Shown in pieces: positions 38,219-49,742 of a stretch of DNA of 64,000 bases; position 1 is the first letter of the stretch, and each line of letters begins with the position of its first letter. The stretch lies in the NCBI RefSeq assembly GCF_041296385.1, contig NC_091015.1, positions 90,504,004 through 90,568,003 of the forward strand. The letters are read 5' to 3'. A program made the translations under genes and the position numbers. The notes under the pieces are model-generated. The model searched no databases. It worked only from the letters and a program-made list of their open reading frames with translations, and had not been told where the DNA came from. The DNA is from Aphelocoma coerulescens (Eukaryota; Chordata; Aves; Passeriformes; Corvidae).

Positions 38219-38699
38219 ATTCTATATGTCACAGGCTAACCCATAAAGCTATGAACTTTTGGGTTTGAATGTGTACAATAATGTATTTCTTTTGTCCCAC
38301 TGTGAGCTTATACTCTTTTATTTGGTACTGCTCAAAATTTATCTTCATTGCTTTACAAAACCATGGTAGCTTGTTGTTGCAGGTTTTATCCATGCTGGGT
38401 GAACAATTATTATTGCTGGTGGTATTGCTAGGGGAAAGCTGAATGGATTTCAATACTGCCAAGTGAGGCACTATCCGTTACTGTACTTTTTGTTATCTTG
38501 TCAAAAGTCTTATCTGCTCTCCAAGATCGGTTCTTAAAAACATTTGTATCCTAAAACATTATCACTAGCCCTGCAAGTATAATAATGAATTACACAAAAA
38601 CATCCACTTAGTAATCAGTAGCAGTAAGCAAAACAAAAAACACACTACAAATTTTCAGGAAGGAAATAGAGAGCAAAGTGGAAAATGTAGTTACACCAC

Positions 38700-39130
38700 T
38701 GTATAAATTGTTTGCCCCCACCTTAAATATCCTGTGCAGTTACGGTTCTTCCATATCAAAAAAGATATGTGAGAACTAGGAAAAGGAAGAGAAAGGCAGC
38801 AGGGTGACCAAAGAAATAGAATGTCTTCCATAAGGAGAATGGTTGAGTTGGCTGGAGAAGGGGTGTTTCTGTAGGGCAAGATACGCCAGAAGACTACAAA
38901 GATATGAGTGGCATGGAGGAAATTGATAGAGATTGAATATTCACCATGTTTTCCAAATACAAGTATGGGATGATAGTGGGAACCAGGTTCAAAACAAATA
39001 GTTGAAAGATACTCTTCATGCGACAGGCAGAAAACCTGTGGATCCATTTGCTGAACAACACTGTGGATTCAACAACTTTGCATGGGGTTAGTGGGAGGCT
39101 AGAGAAGGATCTGGAAGAACTTCCCCTGTG
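38700..39130 (+). mobile_element. Old, diverged CR1 fragment
   Basis: It matches, with many changes, the 3' portion of an older CR1 class also seen in reptiles: CCTGTGCAGTTACGGTTCTT, then TACAAAGATATGAGTGGCAT, then ACCAGGTTCAAAACAAATAG, then AAAACCTGTGGATCC. The order is collinear with plus orientation. Divergence is clearly higher than in the copies at 9,187 or 53,963. Sequence up to about 39,340 may also belong to it, but is not assignable. Confidence 0.7.
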
Positions 39131-40227
39131 ATTTCCTAAGGAGACAAACCTGGCCTTGGCCTATCCCTGTCCCCGGAGAGGTGTCCAATGCCAGCACTGG
39201 GGCTGCCTAAGAGCCCCTTGGCTGCCAAGCTCCTGGATGAAGCAGCAGGATGGGGTTTGGCTGCCAGGAACTACCACCCCCCACAGGGCCTCTGGTGCCA
39301 TGGCTGATGTGTCATGGTGGCACCATGACAACAGGCTCTAAAAATTGCCTAAACTAAAGATGGTCAGAGCCTGGGAAAATATGATGCAAAAATATCACCT
39401 AAACTTGCTCTCTTTTCTCCCAAGGTGTCTTGTGGCCGCTTTTGGAACCAGAATATCAAGCTCTGGAAATATTCCCGAAAGCATTCTCCTGAATTTATTT
39501 AGACATGCAAATAAGAGCATGATATGTGAAAAATCCCTTCATTCCACACTGAATTAGTCAAGCAACAGCTGGAATGTTGTTTTTGCTGTAATTTACGTTG
39601 GAAACAGAAAACATTTCTATGCTTAAACTATCATATAGCTATTACCGCTAAAAATGTAAATTAATCTTCAATTATGGAAACTTGTCTTAGTGACTATTAA
39701 AGTGAAATGGCTTTCTATTTTCAAAAGTATCAATGTTTTTTTAACAATCTGAAAATCAAAAGAAATTTTTGTAATCACTTTGGACAACAGTACTCTCATA
39801 CACTTTGCCATTACTGGAGCTGAGGAAGATGCTGGGGGCAGTATGTGACTGCCCAGCAGGTCCACCTGAAGGAGCTGACTAACTTGGGAGTTGGCAGGAG
39901 GGAAGTGGCTGACAAAAGGAGCTGAGAGGAGCTGATGGAGTGACAGGCAGGCTCGGGTAAGTGACTGAGGTGAGTAGTGTCAAATTAGTGTCAAATAAAT
40001 AACTGACACCACTGAAGTCAAAAGTGACATAAGAGACTTGAGGGACCAAGGGACTGTAGTGACTCAGGCGTGATGCAGACTGAGGCTTTCTGGGATATGT
40101 TTGGACACACTCACCTGTATATCCCTCTATACACCAAGTGTAAGCACTGATTGCATTGCTGAGAAAGGGTTACCTAACGGCATCATTATCAGTTCTGAAA
40201 GCCTGAAAATTTTGTTTCTTTGTCATG

Positions 40228-40272
40228 TTTCAGCATGGATTTAAGAAGGGGAATTTGTGCTTAACCAGCTTG
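40228..40272 (+). mobile_element. CR1 reverse transcriptase remnant
   Basis: The plus strand translates to FQHGFKKGNLCLTSL, resembling the conserved 'QHGF.KG.SCLTNL' segment of the CR1 ORF2 reverse transcriptase domain. It is cut at the point where the LTR at 40,278 inserted. Only about 15 codons are recognisable. The element is inactive. Confidence 0.6.
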
Positions 40273-40277
40273 ACAGG

Positions 40278-41526
40278 TGTGTTGGTTTAAACTTCTATGT
40301 CCAGCACAGAGCCAGTCACTGAAGGCTCTGATGATGGGCAGGTTACTGGCCCAACTAGACAAGTTGGTAATGCCTCTGGGATGACATATTTAAGAAAGGA
40401 AAAACCACGGGAAGCTCTCTTTCTTCTCCCAAGGGGTGGTGAGGCGGCCTGTGGGGCCGACCCCAGCAGGGGTGCCGGAGCCCATCACGGCTGGAGCCTT
40501 CCCAGGGCCAGGACCGTGTGGCTGAGGCCTTCCCGAGGCTGGAGCTGCCCGTGCTGTGCCAGCGAGGACCACATGGCCAGCAGCAAGAGACATGGATATG
40601 GAGCCTGGACAAGATCAACCTCTCAGTTGCAACTTACAGACACCGGCTTTCTTCCAAAATCAGAGGAAAAGGAAAAGTGAGGACACGTGAGGAAAACCAA
40701 CATGGCGGCACCAAGGTCAGTGAAAAACAGGAGAGGGAGGAGGTGCTCCAAGTGCCAGAGCTGAGATTTTCCTGCAAGCCGTGGTGAGGACCACAATACA
40801 ACAAACTATGATTCAGAAGGTGCATGGGGGGGTGCAGAGATCCACGTGCAGCCCGTGAAGAAGAGCACTCACGCTGGAGCGTGTGGATGCTGAAAAGCTG
40901 TAATCTCGTGAGGAACTCAAAGAGAGATGACCCTTGCTTTTAGAGATCGAGGAAGAGCAAACTGGAGCAGCTCATCCTTAAAAGACTAAACCCCATGAAC
41001 TAAAATGACTCACGCTGGGAGTTGTGGGAAGACTGCTTGACCTCTGGGAGGGATTTCACATTGCAGCAGGTTCGGGTGGGACTGCTGCTTATGAAAGGTA
41101 AAAACATGCCAGAAGAGTTCACAGAGAACTATTTCCTGTTGGAAGGATCCCACGGCACAGCAGAAGAAACTTTTTTCCTCAAGCATATTGAAGAAAGACT
41201 TTTAAGAAGTGAAATACTTACCAAAACCCCATGTTTTGTTTCCTTGCGCGGTCAGTGGAAAGAGGGAGGGACTGGGAAGGAAAGGTGTTCTGAAGATTTG
41301 CTTTGGTTCTCATTACCGTTTTTCTACTTTCAATTCTGTTAATAATAAATCTTCTTTATACAGTTTAAGCTTTGAACCTGTTTTGCCTTAAAGTTTTTTT
41401 TTCAATAATCCTTATCTCAACTCATGAAGTTTTTAATTCCCCCTCCTCTGCTCAGCTACAGCAGAGGAAAATACATGAATAGTTTTTTGTAGGTGCCTGG
41501 CACTTAGCCAGTGTCAAACCAGGACA
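40278..41526 (+). mobile_element. Solo LTR, 1,249 bp, with 5-bp target duplication
   Basis: It begins TGTGTTGGTTTAAAC and ends GTCAAACCAGGACA, so it has TG...CA ends. It is flanked by the direct repeat ACAGG (40,273-40,277 and 41,527-41,531). The body shares phrases with the LTR at 32,789 (CCTCTGGGATGACATATTTAA, CTCACGCTGG) but differs in its first half. AATAAATC near 41,344 is a plausible poly(A) signal. A 5-bp duplication is typical of ERVL-type and some ERVK-type elements. No internal viral genes remain. Open frames from 40,297 to 41,391 are shadows. Confidence 0.88.
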
Positions 41527-41531
41527 ACAGG

Positions 41532-41840
41532 TTAGATACAAACTGAAACACAGGAAATTCCAGTTAAGCATAGGGAAAAAAGAATTATCTTGAGGGTGTT
41601 TAAAAAGTGGAAAAATGTTAAAATTTCTGTTCAAACCATCAGTAGAAAACTTCATTTTCTGCTCTGTGGCATCTAAGGCCACTGGAAGAGTTTTATGTCC
41701 AGTTTTGCATGTCCAATTTTGGTAACAGTACCAACAAACTGGACATTCATAAAGAATAGAAGCTTATTTCTAGGAGAGAAAAAATGGACGGAGAAAACAT
41801 TTCCCATTTGAGAGCAGTGAGCAAGAGACTGTGTGGGCCT
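41532..41840 (+). mobile_element. CR1 fragments flanking the LTR
   Basis: AGATACAAACTGAAACACAGG and AAATTCCAGTTAAGCATAGG match the CR1 3' region. AGGCCACTGGAAGAG and TATGTCCAGTTTTG match a part that normally lies upstream of it, so at least two pieces or a rearranged copy are present. With the remnant at 40,228 this suggests that the LTR landed in older CR1 DNA. Confidence 0.55.
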
Positions 41841-42989
41841 TATCTATCTACCAGAGTTAATTCACAACAAACACATTAAAAATTATTATTATAAAGGTCA
41901 CTTTTTGTGCCTAGTCTCTGAAGGATAGATGAGAAAAAATTGTACTTTGAAGTAAAAATTGATATTAGTAAAAAAATAATGAAATGGGCAAATCAGGACT
42001 GGACCATGCCCCTTGGGAGGTTTGTGTAGTCTTTGCCTTCCAGAGAGTTTTAAGAATAGGTGGAAAATCCTGTTAGGGGATGATTAGGAATTCTTGGGCT
42101 GAGACGTGGGGTTTCTGCAGGTTTTTTGCAGCCCTGTGTATGTACGTAAACACTAGCAGGAGACTCCCTTGTCCAGAGTTCAAATTACACCAAAAGGACC
42201 AGAAGAGAAACACATTCCAAGGTGAAATACTTACCTCAAGTCTGGGCATTGGGTTTCTTACACATTTCTGTAAAAAATTTCAAGTTTTCTGCTCCTGAAT
42301 TACCTGGGTTTTACTCCTAGTATTAAGCTTTCACATGCCTGAGGATGTGTTGCCACAGACTGTGGGTGAACAAAAGCAGCTGATGCCTCAGTGTCAGGTT
42401 GTGCATATTTAGTCTGTCCTTCATGTATATTTAATCTTAGACAGCTTTCAGTACTTTCCTGTATGCATTGTGACCACTGCCTATAGTGCAATTACCACCC
42501 TGACTTGTATTTTCTGTCAGAAGTTAAAGAGGAAGAGATTTTCTTGGGGACAGATTTGTTTATGAACACATTTGGAATTTGATTTATACATGAATGATCA
42601 GCACGTCTAACAGAGCATCAACAAGCTCTTTATTTTTACTGCTACGTTCTGGGAGTGAGGAGTGCTGGAAACCTGATAACGAGGAGTTTCTCTGGTCATG
42701 TAAGAGGACAACCCTCACCGTGTTATCCAATTAGGAGAAAGATGTGCACCTGTAACATCTGGCTGTATTAAATTTCATTGCTCTTTTATCATGCAGTTAA
42801 AATAGTGGGTTTGAAGCTTTTAACTCTCCTGCCTTCCCCAGTCATGCCGAGTGCGAGGGCTACATAAATGCAAGTGTTTGGGAGTTACTGAGAACGAGAT
42901 GCTAAAGGTGAGACCATTTCAGTGTGTCTGAGGTACTAATGCTGTACCTGACACAAGTTTTCAGCTTTTGGGGCGGTAACAAGGTGTGA
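41841..42989. other. Intergenic stretch upstream of the second CpG island
   Basis: No gene or named repeat was recognised. Confidence 0.5.
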
Positions 42990-43109
42990 CACCCTTGGGC
43001 AGTCGGAGGGTGCTGTCCCGGGCGGCCGCTGGAAGCGGGGAATTCAGCGTCGCTGCAGGCTTCGGCGTCGGTCTCGCTGTGCGCGGAATATCCCAGCCAC
43101 CGGCAGCCC

Positions 43110-43123
43110 GTTTCCATGGGAAG
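43110..43123 (+). promoter_or_regulatory. X-box-like RFX motif 1
   Basis: GTTTCCATGGGAAG fits 13 of 14 positions of the RFX/DAF-19 X-box consensus RYYNYYATRRNRAC; only the final C is missing. It lies about 100 bp upstream of the putative start codon, where X-boxes of ciliary genes usually sit. Confidence 0.45.
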
Positions 43124-43198
43124 CCGGGACTGACCTCGGGCTGGAAGGGGAAGTTCAAATAGCGCCCACCGGACGGCGGGGGGCGGTGGCGGAAGCCC

Positions 43199-43212
43199 CT
43201 CGCCATGGCAAC
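43199..43212 (+). promoter_or_regulatory. X-box-like RFX motif 2
   Basis: CTCGCCATGGCAAC fits 13 of 14 positions of RYYNYYATRRNRAC, with a perfect right half-site GGCAAC. It ends 12 bp before the ATG at 43,224. It contains an upstream ATG (43,205) that opens a different frame. Confidence 0.45.
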
Positions 43213-43223
43213 CACGCCGGGCG

Positions 43224-43343
43224 ATGGAGGCGGCGGCGGGGCAGCCGCAGGGTCCGGCCGCCGATGCTGCCGCCCGCCCGGGGGCCCGGGCACAGCCCCC
43301 CGAGCCCCCGGCCCCGCTGGAGAGCGGCGCGGACACGCTGCAG
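43224..43343 (+). CDS. First coding exon of an unidentified gene, partial
   Basis: ATG at 43,224 in good Kozak context (GCGATGG) encodes 40 residues. It starts MEAAAGQPQGP, is Ala/Pro/Gln-rich, and ends with the more complex PLESGADTLQ. It closes in phase 0 at CAG followed by GTGCGG, an acceptable splice donor. An alternative ATG at 43,205, inside the X-box-like motif, opens another frame that gives only Gly/Arg/Pro-rich sequence, so 43,224 is preferred. The CpG island and the two X-box-like motifs suggest control by RFX factors and hence a role in cilia, but that is inference from regulation, not from the protein. The next exon was not found. The exon at 62,124 is on the same strand but needs an incoming two-base overhang, so an intermediate exon would be required. 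I do not recognise the gene. Confidence 0.5.
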
Positions 43344-43620
43344 GTGCGGGCGCGGAGCGCGGCGGGGCCGCCGGGGCTGCGGGAACAACGCGCAGGGACG
43401 GGAGCCAGCCCACAGGGAGCGAGGGAGGGAGGGAGGGAGTGCGGCCGCCGCCGGGAGCCCCGGGCAGGAGACCCGCGGGGCCGCGGAATGTCCCGCGTTC
43501 GCAGCCTGAGTGGGAAAGGGAGCTGCGGAGCGGCTGCGCTGGTAACTTTTGCTGAGCAGGGGCCCCGCGAGGGTGCGGGTCCGCCGGTCACCGCCTCTCC
43601 CTCTGCCCTGGTGAGAGGGG

Positions 43621-46600
43621 TGCGCCCAGAACTGGAGATAACCGGGGCAGTTTGCCTCTTCGGAGAAGGAATTTTTATCTATGATGAAATTCAAACTTTT
43701 ACTGCTTATAAACAAACTGAGCGTTGTTGTATCTTGAAGAGGGCAGCTGTTTCTAATGGCACTTACTTGTCTTGTGACGACACTTCCCGTATGAAAACAC
43801 TAAAGGTTGATCTTCGAGTACCAGTGTCATAGGGTGCTCTTGAGTCCTCCAATAAAAAAGAGGAATTGTGCAAATTCCCATTTCCTTCCTCACACTGGAA
43901 GTCTGTAGCTTTCAGGTCCACTCTGGTAGTTACTTTATTACTAGCTTTGTTGAGCCGAAATACACAGCAACATTATTTCAAGGATTAACACAGTTAGTAA
44001 AACTGTTTCTTGTAAACTTTTGTTTTCCCTTCGTTTTGGCGGAGTCCTTGACGTATCTAGAGAAGTTTCCAGTACGGTCTTTCACTATTAATGGGAGCTA
44101 ACTTGGTTGCCTTTTCCTGGAAGGGGTGTGTAGTTGATAGATCCTAAGGATGGTTGGATTCCATATAGATTCCCATAAAGTTAAAGCAATATAAGTGCCC
44201 CTCATTCTTAAATTTTGCAGTAGTTAGCAGGACATGTTCCAGGCCCATTTGGAACACATTGTACAATTGCATACATAAAAAGTAGCTGTGCTTATCTCTT
44301 ACAAGAGTAACTTGTTTGCCAGGAGGGCTGTCCTACCAAAACTTAAAATTTTCTAGTAAAGAGAGTCAGCCTAATGCTATGGTAATATAATCAAGAATAC
44401 ATTAAACTTCCATAAAAAAATACTATTTGGTTTGCAAGAGGTTAATTTAAAATGTAATTAATTAGGTATTTGGTATGTGAAGCTAAGGTTAAAAATGAGG
44501 CCACTCTCTCATATTAGCATTGATTTGAATTTTGATCATAGTATTATTCAGCTGAGAATTTGACGGCTACTTTTTCCTTTAGCTTTCGTGGATATAGTAG
44601 ACAGGGATGAAGTATGCAGAACTTTTTTTAGAGTGTATAGTTCAATTACATCTATCATTTTACGCCTTCATGGAACTTTTTGTGTGACTTGGGAATGAAA
44701 TCTATATTAGCAAGCATGCGTGTCTTGTTTTTTCTCTTTTCTACAATGGGGCTTGATGATATAACTTCTCAATGACCAAGAATGTCCAAATGTCCTCCTA
44801 CATTTTAGCAGCCTATGTTTCACAGGGAAAGGAGTGGAGGAAGATAGAGATGAAAGAGAATTTGTTCCACACTTGAGCAATTCACAGTTTAACCCCTAAG
44901 CACAAGAAAGTAGCTGTGTTACTCTTGTGCAGTGCAACTTGCCTTAATAGGAGTTTTAAAAAACAGACCAACATAATTGTTAACCTTTTAACCTCTGCCT
45001 TAAATCTTGGGATGTCCAGATGCAGTAGCCCATGTGGGAGGAAAGATTCCCTTTCCACTGCCTCCCCAGTGGATATATAGTGGATTTGTAAAATAATAAT
45101 GGGAAATACATAACAAACATTTCTCAGGTATTGGCAGTTTCCCAGGGAAACAAAATTAGAACACTAATAATTGCTCAATACCAGAAGTGCAAACAGGGAA
45201 AATATTTGATGTGTCACTGAAAATATGTGAAAAAGCTTAAGATTGTGATGCTGTTTGGCAACAACTTTATTGAAAGAAATAAAATGTTTTCCTTGCCCAT
45301 AAAAGATAAAATTTCAGTCTTATTTTATATGCCATGATTTTGGTATTGTCCTGATAGAAAACAATTCTTCAATTTTATTAGTGTTTCTTTTCTGAAACAG
45401 TATAGAGAAGAGGCCACGGGTTCAGCTTCTGCCAAAGGCAGGGTGCTATAAGTTGCTGAATTTCTGTACACACACTGCAGCAGTTATAACCTGGCAAGTC
45501 ATTGCTAAGAAAAATCCTGCACTCAGCAACATACATCAAAATGAACAGGGGCAGACGGCTACATGATGTGTATTTTTGTGAGGATGCAAAGTTGCAAGGA
45601 GAGATGGTTAAGGTGTGGGAACTGGAAAGAAAAAGTGGATGAAAAGATGGAACTGCTTCTTCAATGTGCAAGGAAGAGACAAATTTTCTGACTTTTGGTC
45701 CTGTAATTTTTTTTAAGCAATGATTGGTGCTCTTTAATGAGATTTAAAAGTAGCCACTTGCTTGCTAGTGGCAGACAAACCACTGAAAACTGATACTGAA
45801 TATCACAGAGTGCAGTAAATTGCATGAAACAGGCTGTTGCTTGTAGTTTAAGGTGGCTGAAGCAAGCAAAGGCTGATTAACCTGCTGGAAGACAGGAAAA
45901 GCTGCCTTTTGTTCTCATCACCAGTTGGATACTACCAGAAATTAAAGACTATGCAGCAATGGAGAGAGGAATTGATGCAGTAGCATGAGAACTATGTGTA
46001 GATTTAATGAAATTTCTAGCAGGGCGTTCTAATCAAAAGAAAACAGAAGGCCAATGGTGCAGTTTTGTTTGGAATACAGTGACAAATGAGCAATAAATCA
46101 GCATGGATTGCTTTTGCCATATGTATATATATGGACAAACATGACATCAAAGCTTTAGATGGGAAAGAAGGATTTTTCTTAAGCACAATCAGGCTGTGAC
46201 TGGTTAAAAGAATGTCTTGGGTCCTTACTGGTTTCAGTTTTCAGTAGCCAAATAATATTTGAAACTGCTTAATAGACACAAGGAACATTTCCAAAGAACT
46301 GAAACTGGTAATGAAGGAGTATTTTATCATTACAATTAATACTCAGAAGATTTACAGATAAGGAAGACCTCTGTCACTTAACCTAGATCAGACAATGTGT
46401 CATACTCCAAACACATCAAGAATGGTAACACTTCGTGATAAATAACAATCATGTGCCACAGAAGCAGAAAGAGGTTTAATAGCCAGCAGCTACAGGGCAT
46501 CGTGTCCAACCCCCTCCACTCTGAATGTGCTGGGAGAGATGGTAAGCTGGGGACACAGCAATAGCACAGCTCTGGTTGCTCAGCAACAATTCCAGCTTTC

Positions 46601-47140
46601 TACTGTGAGTGTATGTTAAGCAGGCAGTAGCAGTCGTGCTTTTTCCAGAAATGTCAGATTTAGCACTAAGGAGCAAATTCCTCTCTGACACAGCTGGGAG
46701 ACATGGGCTACCCATGTATAGCCCAGAAAGCCCAGGATAACTATATAACTTTGCATTATTGCCACTTTTGTGGAATTGAAGAGTTTTGGCATTTGTTTAT
46801 GTAATATTGAAATTTGCAATCTATGCTTTCTCTATTGCTAAACTTAGATAAAGGGAAGTGCTTGGTTATTGGCAAATAACTGGTTTTGCTTGTAGGTTTC
46901 TGAGTAGATATTTAAAATGCCTGAAGGAGGTGTTGGGGTGAGGACCTGGGGTTGAACCACAGGGTAGGAGATAACACTGAACACCTTCTGCCTCTGTGGA
47001 GTGGAACCGCTAATGATGAAAGGCTGCAGCTGGTCCAGTTTAACTGCACAACAGAAATGGACATAACACCAATAGTTCTGGGAAAAAACAACATGCCTCA
47101 TGTGCTGCTGTGTTCCTGGCACACCCAGTGGATTGTAGGG
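43621..47140. other. Putative first-intron sequence, no exon seen
   Basis: No exon could be supported. It would be intronic if the gene at 43,224 runs rightward. Composition is AT-rich with no named repeat recognised. Confidence 0.45.
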
Positions 47141-47589
47141 TGTTGTGGTTTAACCCAGATGGCAAATAAGTCCCATACAGCAGTTCACCTACTCCTCTGC
47201 CTGCACTGGGGAGGGGGAGAGAATTAGAGTAAAGGTGAAGAAATTTGTGAGTTGATATCAAAACAGTTTAATAAGGAAAATTAAAGTCCTGCATGCAAGC
47301 AAAGCAAGCTAAGGAATGCATTCACCACTTCCTATAGGATCCACCTCATGTAATATGTCTTTGGAAGGCAAACACTATTTCTCTGAACGTCCCCCCTTCC
47401 TCCTTCTTCCCCTTCTTTATATACTGAGGATGATGCCATAAGGTCTGGAATAATCCATGGTGCTGGGTAAAGCCTGCTCAGCAGTGACTGAAACATCCCT
47501 GAATTATCAACACTGTTTCCTGCACAAATCCAAAACTTGGCCCCATACCAGTTACTAGGGAGAAATTTACCTCAGCCAAACCCAGCGCA
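47141..47589 (-). mobile_element. Solo LTR, minus orientation, about 450 bp
   Basis: Read on the minus strand it begins TGCGCTGGGTTTGGCTGAGG, has a TATA box (AGTATATAAAGAAGG, about 47,415-47,430) and a poly(A)-like ATTAAA, and ends GGGTTAAACCACAACA. This is the layout of a common avian retroviral LTR that opens with a 'TGTCCTGGTTTCAGCTGGGA'-like start. The flanks TAGGG (47,136-47,140) and CAGGG (47,590-47,594) match at four of five bases, which fits a decayed 5-bp target duplication. No coding sequence of the virus remains. Confidence 0.8.
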
Positions 47590-47594
47590 CAGGG

Positions 47595-49157
47595 TATTAG
47601 GGGGACCGGATTAAAAGTGAACAAAAAGGCTGAATGCAGAGTGGCACTTGGCATTCCTTACATTTTCTAAGATTAAGGAAGGGCAGGCTGAGTTACAGAA
47701 GACTTCTTGGAGGCTCTTGTAGGACAAAAAAACTCCACCCTCTTCATTTAATTCTTTGAGTACAGATTTACCCTCAAGTATCTGTTCTATTTGTACTCAA
47801 ATCAGCTGTGTTTCCTGCTTGGCTGAGGAAACAGAAAGAAGGTGCCCTCTGTGAGGATGCTGGAAGCATTCAGGACTCCTAGAAAAGCTGAAGACACTGC
47901 TGAAGTACCATGACAAAAAAAAATTTAGTATGTTGTATGAAGAATATTAGAAACTTCAGGTTCTTGGAGCAATAAATCCTTCATGATACTGAATTTGGAG
48001 TTGTCTTCTAATCTGTGTACCAAAACAGATTTTCCTTTCCCTTTTGTGATTCCCATATTGTTGTTGTGACTTGCATCCATGAACATAATTGTTGTTACAG
48101 CAGGTTGAAGCATGGTCTAAATTGCAAATTTTAGGGTAACTTAAATGGCTTCACTTCAATTATCAGAATGGAGAAGAAGCTGGTATTTTTTGACTGAAAT
48201 ATGTGATTCAAGCCTTTGTATTTTATATAACAGTTTACAGAAGAAAATATACTAGGTTTTTCCATAGCACACATGTACACTGCAAATTTAAAGAACAATC
48301 AGATTTTCACTACGGAAGTGTTTTATTTAGCAGATAATAGAGGGTGGAGTATCCAAGTTCCAACTGCTAAAGGATTATGAGATCATAACTTGGATGTGTG
48401 ATCAGGTGCCAGAAGTTTGAGGCAGTAATTTCTCTTTCTTCACCATTTTATTCCTTAAAATCTATGCACCAAAAACACTTTGATGTCTAGCATGGAGAAA
48501 ATCACATGAATTCTGCCTCTCATGAAGTTAATTCGGCATGTTTTAAGATGTGAAAAGGTAAAACTTGAAAACTGGGATTTGCCATTCATATGTATTTCTA
48601 ATGATCTTTAGTTTAATGACGAAATAAAATTGCCTTCTTCCTGCTCTAAATTATTTTCTCTTTTCAAAGTTTTTGACCTCTTCAAGAAGAATATTTATTT
48701 TGTGTGGTGAATTGTTTATTAATATAAATTAGGTCAAGAGACACAAAACTCCTTTTTATGAAATAATTTCTTTAATCTTAATTTTCTTTGAAATTTTGAG
48801 TGTGTACAAAGGATGTATAAGAAGTTCTTTCTGCTAGGATTTATTAGCAGGATTTGCAGCTGATGGCATTCATAGGCTGTAAAGATGGAAGTTTTATTTT
48901 TCTGAGGGAAAAGTAAAAAACACCAGAAGGGTGGGGGAGAGAGTGAGGCTGCTTTCCCCTAAGTAGCCAGGTGATGTGTCCCTGCTGAGCACCCTCTTAG
49001 ACTGGTCTGTCTACGCCTCCAGTGCAACATGTGGCAGCGATAAGGATGAGGAATGATACTCTGCCATGTCTTTTCCTTGGGACTTGTCCAAACTCCCTAT
49101 TATTACTGCTTATTGGAGGATGCCAATCAAATGTAAATGTTGCTTACAGGTTTTTAA
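47595..49157. other. No gene seen
   Basis: AT-rich sequence without a supported exon or named repeat, probably intronic. Confidence 0.45.
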
Positions 49158-49162
49158 ATCTC

Positions 49163-49737
49163 TGTCCTGGGTTGCAGTGTATTCTATCACCATCCTCATG
49201 AGCTGTGGAAATCAGGTGGGGCAGTGTTTCCTTGCCTCCTCCCCCCAGACTATCTTGCTGTTAATGGCCCATCATTGTCCTGCCGCATGACTCAGAGATA
49301 ACTCCCTCCGGACTATCTTCTGTTAATGAGCCTAATCAACACTTGGCCTCATGACTCATTATCCCATCGTGAGATGCTCCACCCAGAGGGAGGAACCAAG
49401 CATCCCATCGTGGATATAATCTGGGACTCTGAACACCAGAGACAACCTTCCCACTGGATTTCCAGAGGACAGGAGCTACACAGCCACCACTGGACCTTCT
49501 GAGGAAGAGCAGACCCTTTTTTCTACAGGATCACTGCTTCAGGAGGGCTGCAGCCACCATTCTATCAGACTGCTACCACCACCCTGATTAACAGGGCGTC
49601 TGGTTGTATCTTGACTCTGTCAGTTTAACCCAGTGTTATCCGCCTTTATTTTTGGGTTTTTTCCCCTTATTTTATTTCTCTATTAAATTGTTATTCTGAC
49701 TTGGTGTCTCCCACTAGTTTGTTTTCAAAGTAGTACA
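49163..49737 (+). mobile_element. Solo LTR, 575 bp, with exact target duplication
   Basis: It begins TGTCCTGGGTTGCAGTGT and ends AAAGTAGTACA, with TG...CA ends. It is flanked by the direct repeat ATCTC (49,158-49,162 and 49,738-49,742). It contains a TATA-like GATATAAT (49,413-49,420) and ATTAAA (49,682-49,687). It resembles passerine LTRs with the ACACCAGAGACAACC-type mid region. The 5-bp duplication fits the ERVL class. It has no internal viral sequence, so it arose by LTR-LTR recombination. Confidence 0.9.
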
Positions 49738-49742
49738 ATCTC

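Larger units (their letters stand above)
42990..43620. promoter_or_regulatory. CpG island promoter
   Basis: A sharp block of high GC and CpG density with AT-rich flanks. It contains two X-box-like motifs (43,110-43,123 and 43,199-43,212), a plus-strand ATG with good Kozak context at 43,224 and a splice donor at 43,344. The other frames open across the island on both strands are GC-driven shadows. Confidence 0.85.

Noticed and set aside
43205..43343. Alternative start ATG at 43,205
   Set aside because: Good Kozak context, but the frame is Gly/Arg/Pro low-complexity and the ATG sits inside an X-box-like motif. The ATG at 43,224 gives a more protein-like exon.
42902..43591. 229-residue minus-strand frame over the second CpG island
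   Set aside because: It is a GC-rich shadow of the plus-strand exon region, low in complexity and with no splice evidence.
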